Below, one piece after another: positions 26,463-35,004 of a stretch of DNA of 64,000 nt (position 1 is the stretch's first letter; each line of letters begins with the position of its first letter). The stretch is from assembly GCA_037968495.1 (NCBI GenBank), contig JBBKVP010000047.1, positions 1-64,000 of the forward strand, written 5' to 3'. The translations under genes were made by a program, and so were the position numbers. Origin of the DNA: Aestuarierythrobacter sp037968495. Lineage in GTDB: Bacteria; Pseudomonadota; Alphaproteobacteria; Sphingomonadales; Sphingomonadaceae. The notes beneath the pieces were generated by a model. The model had not been told where the DNA came from and made no database searches. It worked only from the letters and a program-made list of their open reading frames with translations.

Positions 26463-29246
26463 CTAGCCGTGCGCGCCGAACTCATTGGCAATTGCGGCGC
26501 TGATCCGCAGGGCTAGCTGGTTGGCCTGATCGATCGGATCAATGTAGTCGCGATGCAGTGCCGAATATCCCTCGCCGTCGCCGTCGGGATAGTCGCTGGG
26601 CGCATCCATCGCGAAATCTTCGACACCTGGGAACTTGGTCGGGAATGCACGGCGCATCTGGGCCAAGGCGTCATCTACACGCAGGCTGAAGACCATTTCC
26701 AACACGTCCTCGCGGCTGATATCGTTGGCGCGGCTGAACACCGGCATGCCGACTGCCCGCAGGAACATATGCTGGAACAGCGCGAGGCGGAGCGCCTGCA
26801 ACACACCGATTGCGCGGCGAACATGCTCGCGGTCTTCCAGCGGCTTTTCGTCGGGCAGGAGTTCAAACAAGCGATGGAGTTTCAGTGCATCAACCCGGAG
26901 GCGCGATGCAAGACGGCGGAACACGCCGGCCCGGTCATCCTTGGTCAGATATTCCGCCAGCGCCTCGCAAGCATCGGACAGATGGCTTTCAGTCCCGCGA
27001 TAAGGACGGCTGGCCCAATAGGCGGAATTGAAAAGCTCTCCATAGGCCGCAACGGTCTTGATGCTCGCCAGCGCATTGGAAGCGCGCACCAGCCGCATTA
27101 GCTGGCGGCCGCGCGGCGAATTCTTGAGCAGATAGGCAATATCTTCGTAATTGCCGTCCGCCGCGCTGCCGACACCAGCGATGATATTCACCGGATAGCC
27201 AAGCTGCTGGAGCACGGAGTTATGCGGAATGGCGCGGATCTGGCGCAGGGTCATGGCGCGGTCGGCGGCGATGTCCGATTGGCGGCGCGAAACACGGCTG
27301 CCCGTTCCATTGAGCATACCAAGGCCGAATGCCGTAACAGCGCGCGAGTAAGTCTTCGACCGCAAATGCCGGTGCTGATGCGTGCGGATGGCCCGGTAGA
27401 AGTCGAGGCTGAGGTCGGTACGGCGGTAAAATTCATCAACTGGAGCGTCCGCATCTGTCTCGGCAGGTTTTAACTGCACGATGCGGGACAGCGTCGCGAG
27501 CGCTAGTTCAGGCGTCGCGAAGAACATATAGCCGTCGCCGCCCTGGAAACTGACTTCGGGTTCCAACCTGATGTCCGCGCGCACAAAGCGGCGGCGGGTC
27601 CACGGCGATAGTGGCCACTCCAGGCGGTCTTCGAAACTGCTGGGATGCGCACCGCGGCCCATGCTTTCGCCGTGGGTGTTGAATATCAATGCGGCAACAT
27701 CTGTCAGCCCGTTGGCCTTCATTGCATCGGCCATGCGGCCTTGAAGGCGCTCGATGGCAAGGCTGGCAGGTATCTGGCCGACAAAGCGGCCTGCGTCGGA
27801 AAAGCCTGTCTGGATGCAAACGCGGCCGCGCTTTTCGGCATAGGCGCGGTAGGCTGGTTCAGCGAGCAGGGCGTCGAGGAAACGTCCGCCATGTTCCAGT
27901 GCGCTTTCGGTTTCGAAAAGCGGCGAGACGTCGACCTTGTCGTCTATCCCGAACAGCTTGGCGAAATACAGTGCGGCAAGGATTGTCGCCGGCTGTTCGC
28001 ATTCGGCAATTAGCATCCGGATAGGCGCATCGGCGTCGATGTGCTTTAAGATTTGCGCCATTGCGAGGAACTGGCGGATGGCGGTGCTGCTCTCGATTGC
28101 CAGTGCGGCAAAGTTTGTCCGGAGCGGTTGCACTTCATCTAACATCCGGCGTAGGGTTGCCATCGCGCCCCGGCTGCCGAGGTCGAGCGAGGCATCATCG
28201 TCGATCCGGCGGCGAATACCATTGTGGAGCTGTTTGGCGTTAACGCGGAAGTGGATCCAGCCGGAGCCAAGCCCGTCAGCGCGCATGGCTGCAGCGAGCG
28301 TTTTCAAGGCCACGCCAGTCGCAGCGTCAGCAACGCGAGCTTCCGCGTCAAGCTGCTCGATTATCGGTGTCAGGCTCGTGAGCTTGTCGGCATTGTCTGC
28401 TGTCAGCGCATTGGCCGCAGCGCTCAGCGCCGCAGGATCGGACAGGTCGGTGCGGAATGTCGCAGAATGCTCTGCGGCTTGCTCTCCGGCCGTTCGCAAT
28501 TCGGCGACGAGCGCATGACCTGCTGAGATGATGCCCAGCTTGCTAGCGTAACGCTCCAGACGCGCAGCCTTTTCTACTAGGCGAAAGGCGAGGGAGGTGT
28601 ACCAAGAAATGTCGGTGCGCCCGTCCATGTCATAGCCGACCCAGCTGGCGAACCGCACTGGTACTGGCGCAAGTTCGTGCCACCTGTCAGGATATTGCGC
28701 GCGGGCGGCCTCCAGAACCTCTCCGACAATTGTATCACGCGCATCGGCGGCATTGGCGATGGCTTCCATCGCGCAACCATGTTCATAATCAAGCGTAATT
28801 GCCTGACGCAGACCCGGTGCGGCACATGCGGCATCGTCTATATCGCCAGATTGCGATGCGGCCTCGGCTACGGATTTCGACTGCGCGTCAGTCATCAAGA
28901 AGGTCGGGTGGGCGGTAAACACAGCATGGAGCTGCGGCCGCTCCCACTTGGACCGGAAGGCTTCGAAGTCACCGACGTCAGATTGCAAATCATCGCGCAG
29001 GACACCGAGGTTTTCGGCTGTATCGACCGGCGCAACCAAGCGCCTTAGGCGCGTCGCACGCGATTTGAGACCATCGCATTCAAGCTCGGCCACCATGTTT
29101 GCCATATCAGGCAGCGTCAGACGGCCACCTTCCAACTCGCGTGAGAGTTCGAGGCTCAGCTGAAATACCGGATTAAAGATCGGGGTCTCGGCGGTTTGCC
29201 GGTGCATTTCCTGCAGTCGCTGGGTCAGGTCGGCGACGGTTTTCAT
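26463..29246 (-). CDS. ppc: Divergent phosphoenolpyruvate carboxylase-family protein
   Basis: A 927-residue protein from ATG 29246, which overlaps eda by 4 bp; the longer frame to 29360 lies inside eda. It aligns along its length with PEPC blocks: TAHPT (111-115, keeping the catalytic His113), SWVGYDMDGR (SWIGGDRDGN in canonical enzymes), PLFET (442-446), GFSDAG (481-486) and RAIPH (671-675). Several positions normally invariant differ. The FHGRGG loop reads FNTHGE (522-527), the lysine after GYSDS is Arg, the TQ-x-R arginine after RAIPW is absent, and the C-terminal QNTG is missing. Canonical PEPC makes oxaloacetate from PEP and bicarbonate. Whether this protein does so is uncertain; being last in an Entner-Doudoroff operon supports a role near PEP. 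Confidence 0.75.
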   Translation of the reverse strand: MKTVADLTQRLQEMHRQTAETPIFNPVFQLSLELSRELEGGRLTLPDMANMVAELECDGLKSRATRLRRLVAPVDTAENLGVLRDDLQSDVGDFEAFRSKWERPQLHAVFTAHPTFLMTDAQSKSVAEAASQSGDIDDAACAAPGLRQAITLDYEHGCAMEAIANAADARDTIVGEVLEAARAQYPDRWHELAPVPVRFASWVGYDMDGRTDISWYTSLAFRLVEKAARLERYASKLGIISAGHALVAELRTAGEQAAEHSATFRTDLSDPAALSAAANALTADNADKLTSLTPIIEQLDAEARVADAATGVALKTLAAAMRADGLGSGWIHFRVNAKQLHNGIRRRIDDDASLDLGSRGAMATLRRMLDEVQPLRTNFAALAIESSTAIRQFLAMAQILKHIDADAPIRMLIAECEQPATILAALYFAKLFGIDDKVDVSPLFETESALEHGGRFLDALLAEPAYRAYAEKRGRVCIQTGFSDAGRFVGQIPASLAIERLQGRMADAMKANGLTDVAALIFNTHGESMGRGAHPSSFEDRLEWPLSPWTRRRFVRADIRLEPEVSFQGGDGYMFFATPELALATLSRIVQLKPAETDADAPVDEFYRRTDLSLDFYRAIRTHQHRHLRSKTYSRAVTAFGLGMLNGTGSRVSRRQSDIAADRAMTLRQIRAIPHNSVLQQLGYPVNIIAGVGSAADGNYEDIAYLLKNSPRGRQLMRLVRASNALASIKTVAAYGELFNSAYWASRPYRGTESHLSDACEALAEYLTKDDRAGVFRRLASRLRVDALKLHRLFELLPDEKPLEDREHVRRAIGVLQALRLALFQHMFLRAVGMPVFSRANDISREDVLEMVFSLRVDDALAQMRRAFPTKFPGVEDFAMDAPSDYPDGDGEGYSALHRDYIDPIDQANQLALRISAAIANEFGAHG

Positions 29247-29857
29247 ACGGCCAGTCCTGCTGCTTTCTTGGCGGTTTCTGCGACGCCAACATAATCGGAT
29301 GTGCCGCGCGGGGCGATCCAGCTGCCGCCGACGCACAATACGGGTTCGATGGCGAGCCACTCGGATGCTGTTTCAGCGGAAATCCCGCCGGTTGGGCAGA
29401 ATTTGACTTGGCCAAATGGCGCCGCGAGTGCCTTCAGCGCGGGAATACCGCCAGCCGCTGTCGCCGGGAAGAACTTGAAATGCGTCAGGCCCAAATCGAG
29501 CCCGCGCATGATGTCACCTGCATTCGCAGTGCCAGGCAAGAACGGTATGCCTGCCGAAATCGCTGCCTTGCCGAGGTTCTCGGTTAGACCCGGCGAAACG
29601 ATAAACTTGCTGCCTGCGGCGATAGCTTGATCCAGCTCTGCCGGATTGGTGACGGTCCCGGCTCCGACGATAGCGCCTTTCACTTCGGACATAGCCTTGA
29701 TCACATCGAGTGCGGCAGGAGTGCGCATCGTCACTTCCAGCACCCGCAGGCCTCCGTTCACCAGCGCTTCTGCCAGCGGGCGTGCCTGAGCAACATCGTC
29801 GACGACGAGCACAGGAATGACCGGAGCGGATTTCATGATGGCTGCGATATCGGTCAT
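29243..29857 (-). CDS. eda: KDPG aldolase (2-dehydro-3-deoxyphosphogluconate aldolase)
   Basis: A 204-residue class I aldolase. It splits 2-keto-3-deoxy-6-phosphogluconate to pyruvate and glyceraldehyde 3-phosphate. The general-base Glu41 sits in VLEVTMRT, and the Schiff-base lysine is Lys128 in LTHFKFFPA. GAGTVTNP and FCPTGGIS phosphate-binding motifs follow. It overlaps glk upstream by 4 bp (its start at 29857 within the glk end) and ppc downstream by 4 bp. It is the fourth gene of the zwf-edd-glk-eda-ppc operon. Confidence 0.96.
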   Translation of the reverse strand: MTDIAAIMKSAPVIPVLVVDDVAQARPLAEALVNGGLRVLEVTMRTPAALDVIKAMSEVKGAIVGAGTVTNPAELDQAIAAGSKFIVSPGLTENLGKAAISAGIPFLPGTANAGDIMRGLDLGLTHFKFFPATAAGGIPALKALAAPFGQVKFCPTGGISAETASEWLAIEPVLCVGGSWIAPRGTSDYVGVAETAKKAAGLAV

Positions 29858-30828
29858 GCGAGATGTTCCTTGGCATAGGCTGCAGCGGCGCCAAACAGGC
29901 CCGGCTGCGGGTGAATTATGAGTTTGACCGGTATCTCGGACATAAGATTTTCGAAACGGCCCTTGGCGCGGAAACGCTCGGCAAAGCCTGATGAAAGCAG
30001 GCTGTCACGGATCCGGTAGCCGAGGCCGCCTGCGATCACCACGCCGCCAAAGCCGCCTTGGGCCAGAGCAATATCGCCAGCCACACTGCCGAGAGACAGG
30101 CAGAAGCGGTCGACTGCAGCGGCGGCAAGGCTGTCTTTGGTGGACATGCCGCGCGTCCAGATGGTGCGGTCGTCTTCTTCTATCGTTGCGCGGCCTTCCA
30201 TGGCGGCGAGCGTCTGGAAAATATCGACGATGGCCGGGCCAGCGACGACCCGTTCGATCGAAACGCGGTTGTGCCGCTTGCGCAGACGGGCAAGGATCGC
30301 GTCCTCGATGGAATCGAGCGGGGCAAAGTCGATATGTCCGCCCTCGGTCGCTTGCACGCGGTAGTCGCCGGTGGGACCGCGCCAGAGGTGTGCCACCCCA
30401 AGGCCGGTACCGGGGCCAAGAATGCTGATAGTTCCGTCATCGGTGAGCGGCGTATCCGGCCCTGCCAGATGGATGAAATGTTCCGGCCCGGCCCGGGCAA
30501 CAGCATGGCCGACAGCGCCGAAATCATTGACCAGCGTGAAGCTTGAAACGCCGAGTTTTTCCTTCACCAGAGCTGGGCGAATGATCCAAGGGTTGTTGGT
30601 AAAACGGATGACTTCCCCGCCAACCGGCCCGGCCACCGCAATGGAGACGGCATCGGGCAAGGTGCCGCCCTGCCGTGCCTTGAAATCTTCCCAAGCTGTC
30701 TGGAAACTGGCGTGATCTTTGGTGTGGAGTGTCTCGGGTTCACCCAACGTGATCACGCCATCATCTGTCACCGCGGCGATGGCAAAGCGCGCGTGGGTTC
30801 CGCCAATATCGACTGTGACCAGTTCCAT
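29854..30828 (-). CDS. glk: Glucokinase
   Basis: A 324-residue kinase of the bacterial Glk family. It phosphorylates glucose with ATP. The phosphate-1 motif VDIGGTHARFAI is at the N-terminus, and the adenosine/phosphate blocks GPGTGLGVAHL and EGGHIDFAP, with a QGGFGGVVIAGG stretch near the C-terminus, are typical. The ATG at 30828 shares a base with the edd stop (TGATG); a GTG one codon earlier is also possible. Placement between edd and eda is the usual Entner-Doudoroff arrangement in sphingomonads and pseudomonads. Confidence 0.95.
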   Translation of the reverse strand: MELVTVDIGGTHARFAIAAVTDDGVITLGEPETLHTKDHASFQTAWEDFKARQGGTLPDAVSIAVAGPVGGEVIRFTNNPWIIRPALVKEKLGVSSFTLVNDFGAVGHAVARAGPEHFIHLAGPDTPLTDDGTISILGPGTGLGVAHLWRGPTGDYRVQATEGGHIDFAPLDSIEDAILARLRKRHNRVSIERVVAGPAIVDIFQTLAAMEGRATIEEDDRTIWTRGMSTKDSLAAAAVDRFCLSLGSVAGDIALAQGGFGGVVIAGGLGYRIRDSLLSSGFAERFRAKGRFENLMSEIPVKLIIHPQPGLFGAAAAYAKEHLA

Positions 30829-32639
30829 CACAGCCCCGCCGCCACGAGCATTGCCGAGCCGCCTTTCTCTGCTTCATCTGCCTGCGCACGGAACATGGCG
30901 AACAGCTCTCGTCCTACGCCCGTTGCCGCGTCAGGCGCTGCAGCGGGTTTGCGGGAGGCCAGATCAGCCGTGGTCGAAAGCGAACCCGTTTTCGCACATA
31001 GGCGCACAATGTCGCCATCCTGCAGCAGCGATAGTGGGCCGCCGCCCAGCGCTTCTGGTGAACAATGGATGGCCGCAGGAACTTTGCCGCTAGCACCTGA
31101 CATCCGGCCGTCGGTGACCAGGGCAACCTTATAGCCCTTGTCCTGAAGCACGCCGAGCGGCGGGGTGAGCGCATGAAGTTCTGGCATCCCATTGGCGCGG
31201 GGCCCTTGGAAGCGGACAACGACCACCACATCGCGGTCGAGTTCGCCCTTCTTGAAGGCTTCGGAAACGCCTTGTTGGGTTGAAAAGACGCGGCACTGGG
31301 CTTCGATTGTGTAACGCTCTGGACCGATGGCGCTGGTTTTGAAGCAAGCGCGGCCAAGGTTGCCCTCAACGAGCCGCATCCCGCCATCTGCGTGGAATGG
31401 ATTTGCGACCGTGCGGAGCATTGTGTCGTCGGCGCTATCACCAATTTCGCGCCACACCAGCGCGTCGCCGTCGAGGCCTGGCTCCTTGGCGTAATCAGCC
31501 AATCCGCTCCCGCCCACGGTCATAATGTCTTCATGCGCCAGCCCGTTTTCGAGCAATTCGCCGATCACATAGCCAATCCCGCCTGCATCGTGGAACTGGT
31601 TCACATCTCCCGATCCGTTGGGATAGACGCTGGCGAGCAGCGGAACCGCGCTCGATAATTCAGAAATATCGGTCCAGTCGATCTGGACACCGGCTGCGCG
31701 TGCCATCGCCGGGATGTGGATCGCATGATTGGTCGATCCGCCCGTTGCGAGCAGGCCGACAGCGGCGTTGATGATAGCTTTTTCATCCACGCAGCGGCCC
31801 AGAGGGCGGTAATCGCTGCCGCCGTGTCCGATGGCTGCGACGCGGTGCACGGCCTCACGGTCGAGCGCCTGGCGCAGCTTCGTACCGGGCTGGATGAAGG
31901 CCGATCCGGGCACGTGCAGCCCCATCAGCTCCATCATCATCTGGTTGGAATTGGCGGTGCCGTAAAATGTGCAGGTGCCAGGCGAATGATAGCTCTTGCT
32001 CTCGCTCTCCAGCAGATCGGCGCGGGTTGCTTTGCCCTCCGCATAAAGCTGGCGGACGCGCTGCTTCTCCTTATTGGGAATGCCGCTGGGCATTGGACCG
32101 CTGGGCACGAAAATCGCGGGCAAATGGCCGAAGCGTAACGCGCCAATCAACAGGCCGGGCACGATCTTGTCGCAAATACCGAGCATCAGCGCGCCATCAT
32201 ACATCGCATGGCTAAGCGCGACGCTGGTGCTCAGTGCAATCACGTCGCGGCTGAAGAGCGACAATTCCATGCCGTCCTCACCCTGTGTCACACCATCGCA
32301 CATTGCCGGAGTAGCACCAGCAACTTGCGCGGTCGCGCCGACTTCACGGGCGTAGATCTTCAGACGTTCAGGATAGCGGCCATAGGGCTGATGCGCCGAC
32401 AGCATGTCGTTATAGGAGGTAACGATTCCGATATTGGGGTCCTGCGAAGTCTTAAGTGCCTGCTGGTCCTCCAGCGCCCCGGCATAGGCATGGGCAAGGT
32501 TGCTGCATGACACCGACGAGCGATCAGGCTGATTCTGAAGCCCGCGCTCCATTCCTTCCAGATAGACTTTGCGCGAATCCCGCGACTTTTCGATAATCCG
32601 CTGAGTGACTTTCTCGAGTGTCGGGTGGAGTTTACTCAT
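30828..32639 (-). CDS. edd: 6-phosphogluconate dehydratase
   Basis: A 603-residue IlvD/Edd-family dehydratase that converts 6-phosphogluconate to KDPG, the committed step of the Entner-Doudoroff route. The N-terminus VSCSNLAHAYAGA and the [4Fe-4S] ligand regions around PAMCDGVTQGEDGMELS and SPGTCTFYGTANSNQMMMELMG are conserved. The later TGGSTNHAIHIPAMA block is also present. The start codon lies 8 bp inside the zwf end and the stop touches glk. Length and composition are normal for Edd rather than IlvD. Confidence 0.96.
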   Translation of the reverse strand: MSKLHPTLEKVTQRIIEKSRDSRKVYLEGMERGLQNQPDRSSVSCSNLAHAYAGALEDQQALKTSQDPNIGIVTSYNDMLSAHQPYGRYPERLKIYAREVGATAQVAGATPAMCDGVTQGEDGMELSLFSRDVIALSTSVALSHAMYDGALMLGICDKIVPGLLIGALRFGHLPAIFVPSGPMPSGIPNKEKQRVRQLYAEGKATRADLLESESKSYHSPGTCTFYGTANSNQMMMELMGLHVPGSAFIQPGTKLRQALDREAVHRVAAIGHGGSDYRPLGRCVDEKAIINAAVGLLATGGSTNHAIHIPAMARAAGVQIDWTDISELSSAVPLLASVYPNGSGDVNQFHDAGGIGYVIGELLENGLAHEDIMTVGGSGLADYAKEPGLDGDALVWREIGDSADDTMLRTVANPFHADGGMRLVEGNLGRACFKTSAIGPERYTIEAQCRVFSTQQGVSEAFKKGELDRDVVVVVRFQGPRANGMPELHALTPPLGVLQDKGYKVALVTDGRMSGASGKVPAAIHCSPEALGGGPLSLLQDGDIVRLCAKTGSLSTTADLASRKPAAAPDAATGVGRELFAMFRAQADEAEKGGSAMLVAAGL

Positions 32640-34071
32640 TCCATGTTACTCCGTCGCGTTCGGCCAGCGCTATGGCGGCGCTCGGCCCCCAGCTTCCCGC
32701 CGTATAAGTCTTCGGTTCCATACCCTGCGCTGACCATGTTGCGCGGATCGCATCGACCCATTCCCATTGCGCCTCTACCTCGTCGCGGCGGACGAACAGC
32801 GTCTGATCGCCTTCGATCAGATCGAGCAGCAGGCGTTCGTATGCGATACGGCGGTGCTGGCCGATGAAGGCGTCGGGCATGGCGATATCGAGCGGAACCT
32901 CGCGCAGGCGAATGCCTTCGCGGTCGAGGCCGGGCTGCTTGGCCATCAGAGTGAAGCTGACGTTTTCTTCGGGCTGGATGCCTATCACCAGCCGGTTGGG
33001 GGTGATCTTCGCGCCCTTATCGGCGAAGATCGAATGCGGCACACAGCGGAACTGCACGACAATCTCGGTCACGCGGCGGGGCAGGCGTTTGCCGGTGCGC
33101 AGGTAGAATGGCACGCCCTTCCAGCGCCAATTATCGACATGAGCCTTGATCGCGACGAAGGTTTCGGTGCCCGAAACCTTGCCCAGTTCGTCATCATAGC
33201 CGGGAACTGCATCGCCGCTGATCGCGCCTGAGCGATATTGGCCGGTTACTGTTTGTGCGTCTTCGACCGGGCGAAGTGCGCGCAAGACTTTGACCTTCTC
33301 GTCACGGATCGCGGTCGCGTCGAAATTGCTCGGCGGTTCCATCGCCACAAGCGCGAGCAGTTGGAGCATGTGATTCTGCACCATATCGCGTAGCGCGCCG
33401 GCATCGTCGTAGAATGCCACGCGGCCTTCCAGCCCTACCGTTTCGGCAACGGTGATCTGCACATGATCGATATGCGCAGCGTTCCACAGCGGTTCGAACA
33501 TGATGTTGGCAAAGCGCAGCGCCAGCAGGTTCTGGACGGTTTCCTTGCCGAGATAGTGATCGATGCGGAAAGTGCGGTCTTCGGGGAAGGCAGCGGCGAC
33601 CGCGTCATTGATCTCGCAGCTTGTGCCCAGATCGGTTCCGAGCGGCTTTTCCAGCCCGATACGGACGTTTTCGCCTACGAGGCCGCTATGTTGCAGGCCC
33701 TCGATTGTCGGTTTGAAAAGGCTTGGTGCTGTAGACAGGAAGATGGCGAGGCCGTCGGTGGGTTCTCCAACCTTCCCTGCCAGTTCATTGAAGCCTTCAA
33801 GCGTTGTCGCGTCGAGCGGTTGGTAGCTGAGCCGGTTGAGGAACTGTGCGACACTGCCGCGGCGGTCTTTGGGCATGAACTTCTCTAGCGCTTCACGCGC
33901 GAAGTTACGAAAATCGGCATCATCCAAGTCGGAGCGTGCGGTGCCGATAATCTTGAGGTTCTGGTTCAGCAGTCCGTCCGCCTCCAATGCACAAAGCGAC
34001 GGCAAAAGCATGCGCTGTGCAAGATCACCTGTGGCCCCAAACAAGAGCAGTCTGTCAGCTGTAAAATTCAT
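32632..34071 (-). CDS. zwf: Glucose-6-phosphate 1-dehydrogenase
   Basis: A 479-residue enzyme that oxidises glucose 6-phosphate to 6-phosphogluconolactone. The dinucleotide motif FGATGDLAQRMLLPSL opens the protein, and the substrate-binding signature RIDHYLGKE lies near residue 170. I chose the ATG at 34071 because GGAGGT sits 9 bp upstream; an in-frame ATG at 34104 lacks such a site. It is the first gene of the five-gene operon, and its promoter should lie between 34072 and 34170. No 6-phosphogluconolactonase gene (pgl) is present between zwf and edd. Confidence 0.96.
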   Translation of the reverse strand: MNFTADRLLLFGATGDLAQRMLLPSLCALEADGLLNQNLKIIGTARSDLDDADFRNFAREALEKFMPKDRRGSVAQFLNRLSYQPLDATTLEGFNELAGKVGEPTDGLAIFLSTAPSLFKPTIEGLQHSGLVGENVRIGLEKPLGTDLGTSCEINDAVAAAFPEDRTFRIDHYLGKETVQNLLALRFANIMFEPLWNAAHIDHVQITVAETVGLEGRVAFYDDAGALRDMVQNHMLQLLALVAMEPPSNFDATAIRDEKVKVLRALRPVEDAQTVTGQYRSGAISGDAVPGYDDELGKVSGTETFVAIKAHVDNWRWKGVPFYLRTGKRLPRRVTEIVVQFRCVPHSIFADKGAKITPNRLVIGIQPEENVSFTLMAKQPGLDREGIRLREVPLDIAMPDAFIGQHRRIAYERLLLDLIEGDQTLFVRRDEVEAQWEWVDAIRATWSAQGMEPKTYTAGSWGPSAAIALAERDGVTWNE

Positions 34072-34169
34072 GCGCGCAGGACCTCCGGAAACTTCCGGTA
34101 CCATGGCTATTCCCTAGGCCGCTGAAAGTCACGCGGGCAGCGCGTTTAATACGAATGCACGATCCGGCT

Positions 34170-34973
34170 TCAGGTGGTGACAGAGACTTCCTGATAGGTC
34201 AGGTTAGCCATTCCAAACGTTGTCATGAAGCTGACATCGGCGGCATCACGGCCCACGCCAATCTTTACCGTTTCGTGGGCATCAGCCATGCCGGTTGCAT
34301 CGATCAGTTGCCAAGTGCCTGCCCCGGTACCGGAGGTTCCGTCCGGATCGGCCAAAAATACCTCGGCCACGGCATGAAAATCGGGTGGCTCCACGCCGGG
34401 TGCATAGACGCTGCAATAGCGCGCCGGAATGCCGGCCGCGCGCGCGAGAGTGACCATCACATGGGCGTAGTCCCGGCATACACCTCGCCGCTCGATAAAC
34501 GTATCTAGCGCGGTTGTGTCGGCGGTGGAGCTGCCGGGTGAATAGGTAAAATGCTCCTCTACCCAGTCGCGCATTGCGGCGATCTTCGCGCCTCCTTCAA
34601 GCTCGCCAAATTCGTCGGTAACGAAGGGGCGGATCTTTTTCGCCATGCAATAGCGAGAATCGAACAGATACTGGATCGCCTCGCCGGGCAATTCATGTGC
34701 TTTCAGAGCACGTAGGCTGGAAAAATCAGCCAGCTTGCGGTTTACTTCGACCACCGCATCGTAATCGACTGCCTGCTTGCCGTTGAGCCGAAGCATCAAA
34801 CGCTCGCCGATATCGTCTTGCGCAGCCACACGCGCACAATGTTCGACATCTCCAAGCCGAGTTTTGGAGGAGATGATCTTTTGTTCTGGGATAGCCGCTG
34901 CTTCAAATTGCAGCATTGTGTCTGTCGGCTCTGAAAGCTCGAACAGCAGGCGAACGGAAATTTTAACGGTCAT
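34170..34973 (-). CDS. Transglutaminase-like family protein
   Basis: A 267-residue soluble protein. An N-terminal beta-rich domain precedes a transglutaminase-like cysteine-protease core: the nucleophile in RGVCRDYAHVMVTLARAAGIPARY, then a histidine in DFHAVAEVFL and an aspartate in WQLIDATG. These form the expected Cys-His-Asp triad. Bacterial members of this COG1305-like family are peptidases or amide hydrolases of unknown substrate. It has no signal peptide. It lies upstream of zwf on the same strand with a 98-bp gap, so co-transcription is uncertain. Confidence 0.85.
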   Translation of the reverse strand: MTVKISVRLLFELSEPTDTMLQFEAAAIPEQKIISSKTRLGDVEHCARVAAQDDIGERLMLRLNGKQAVDYDAVVEVNRKLADFSSLRALKAHELPGEAIQYLFDSRYCMAKKIRPFVTDEFGELEGGAKIAAMRDWVEEHFTYSPGSSTADTTALDTFIERRGVCRDYAHVMVTLARAAGIPARYCSVYAPGVEPPDFHAVAEVFLADPDGTSGTGAGTWQLIDATGMADAHETVKIGVGRDAADVSFMTTFGMANLTYQEVSVTT

Positions 34974-35004
34974 AGGTTGGTAACGGCGGCAAGTACGCTT
35001 CGTT

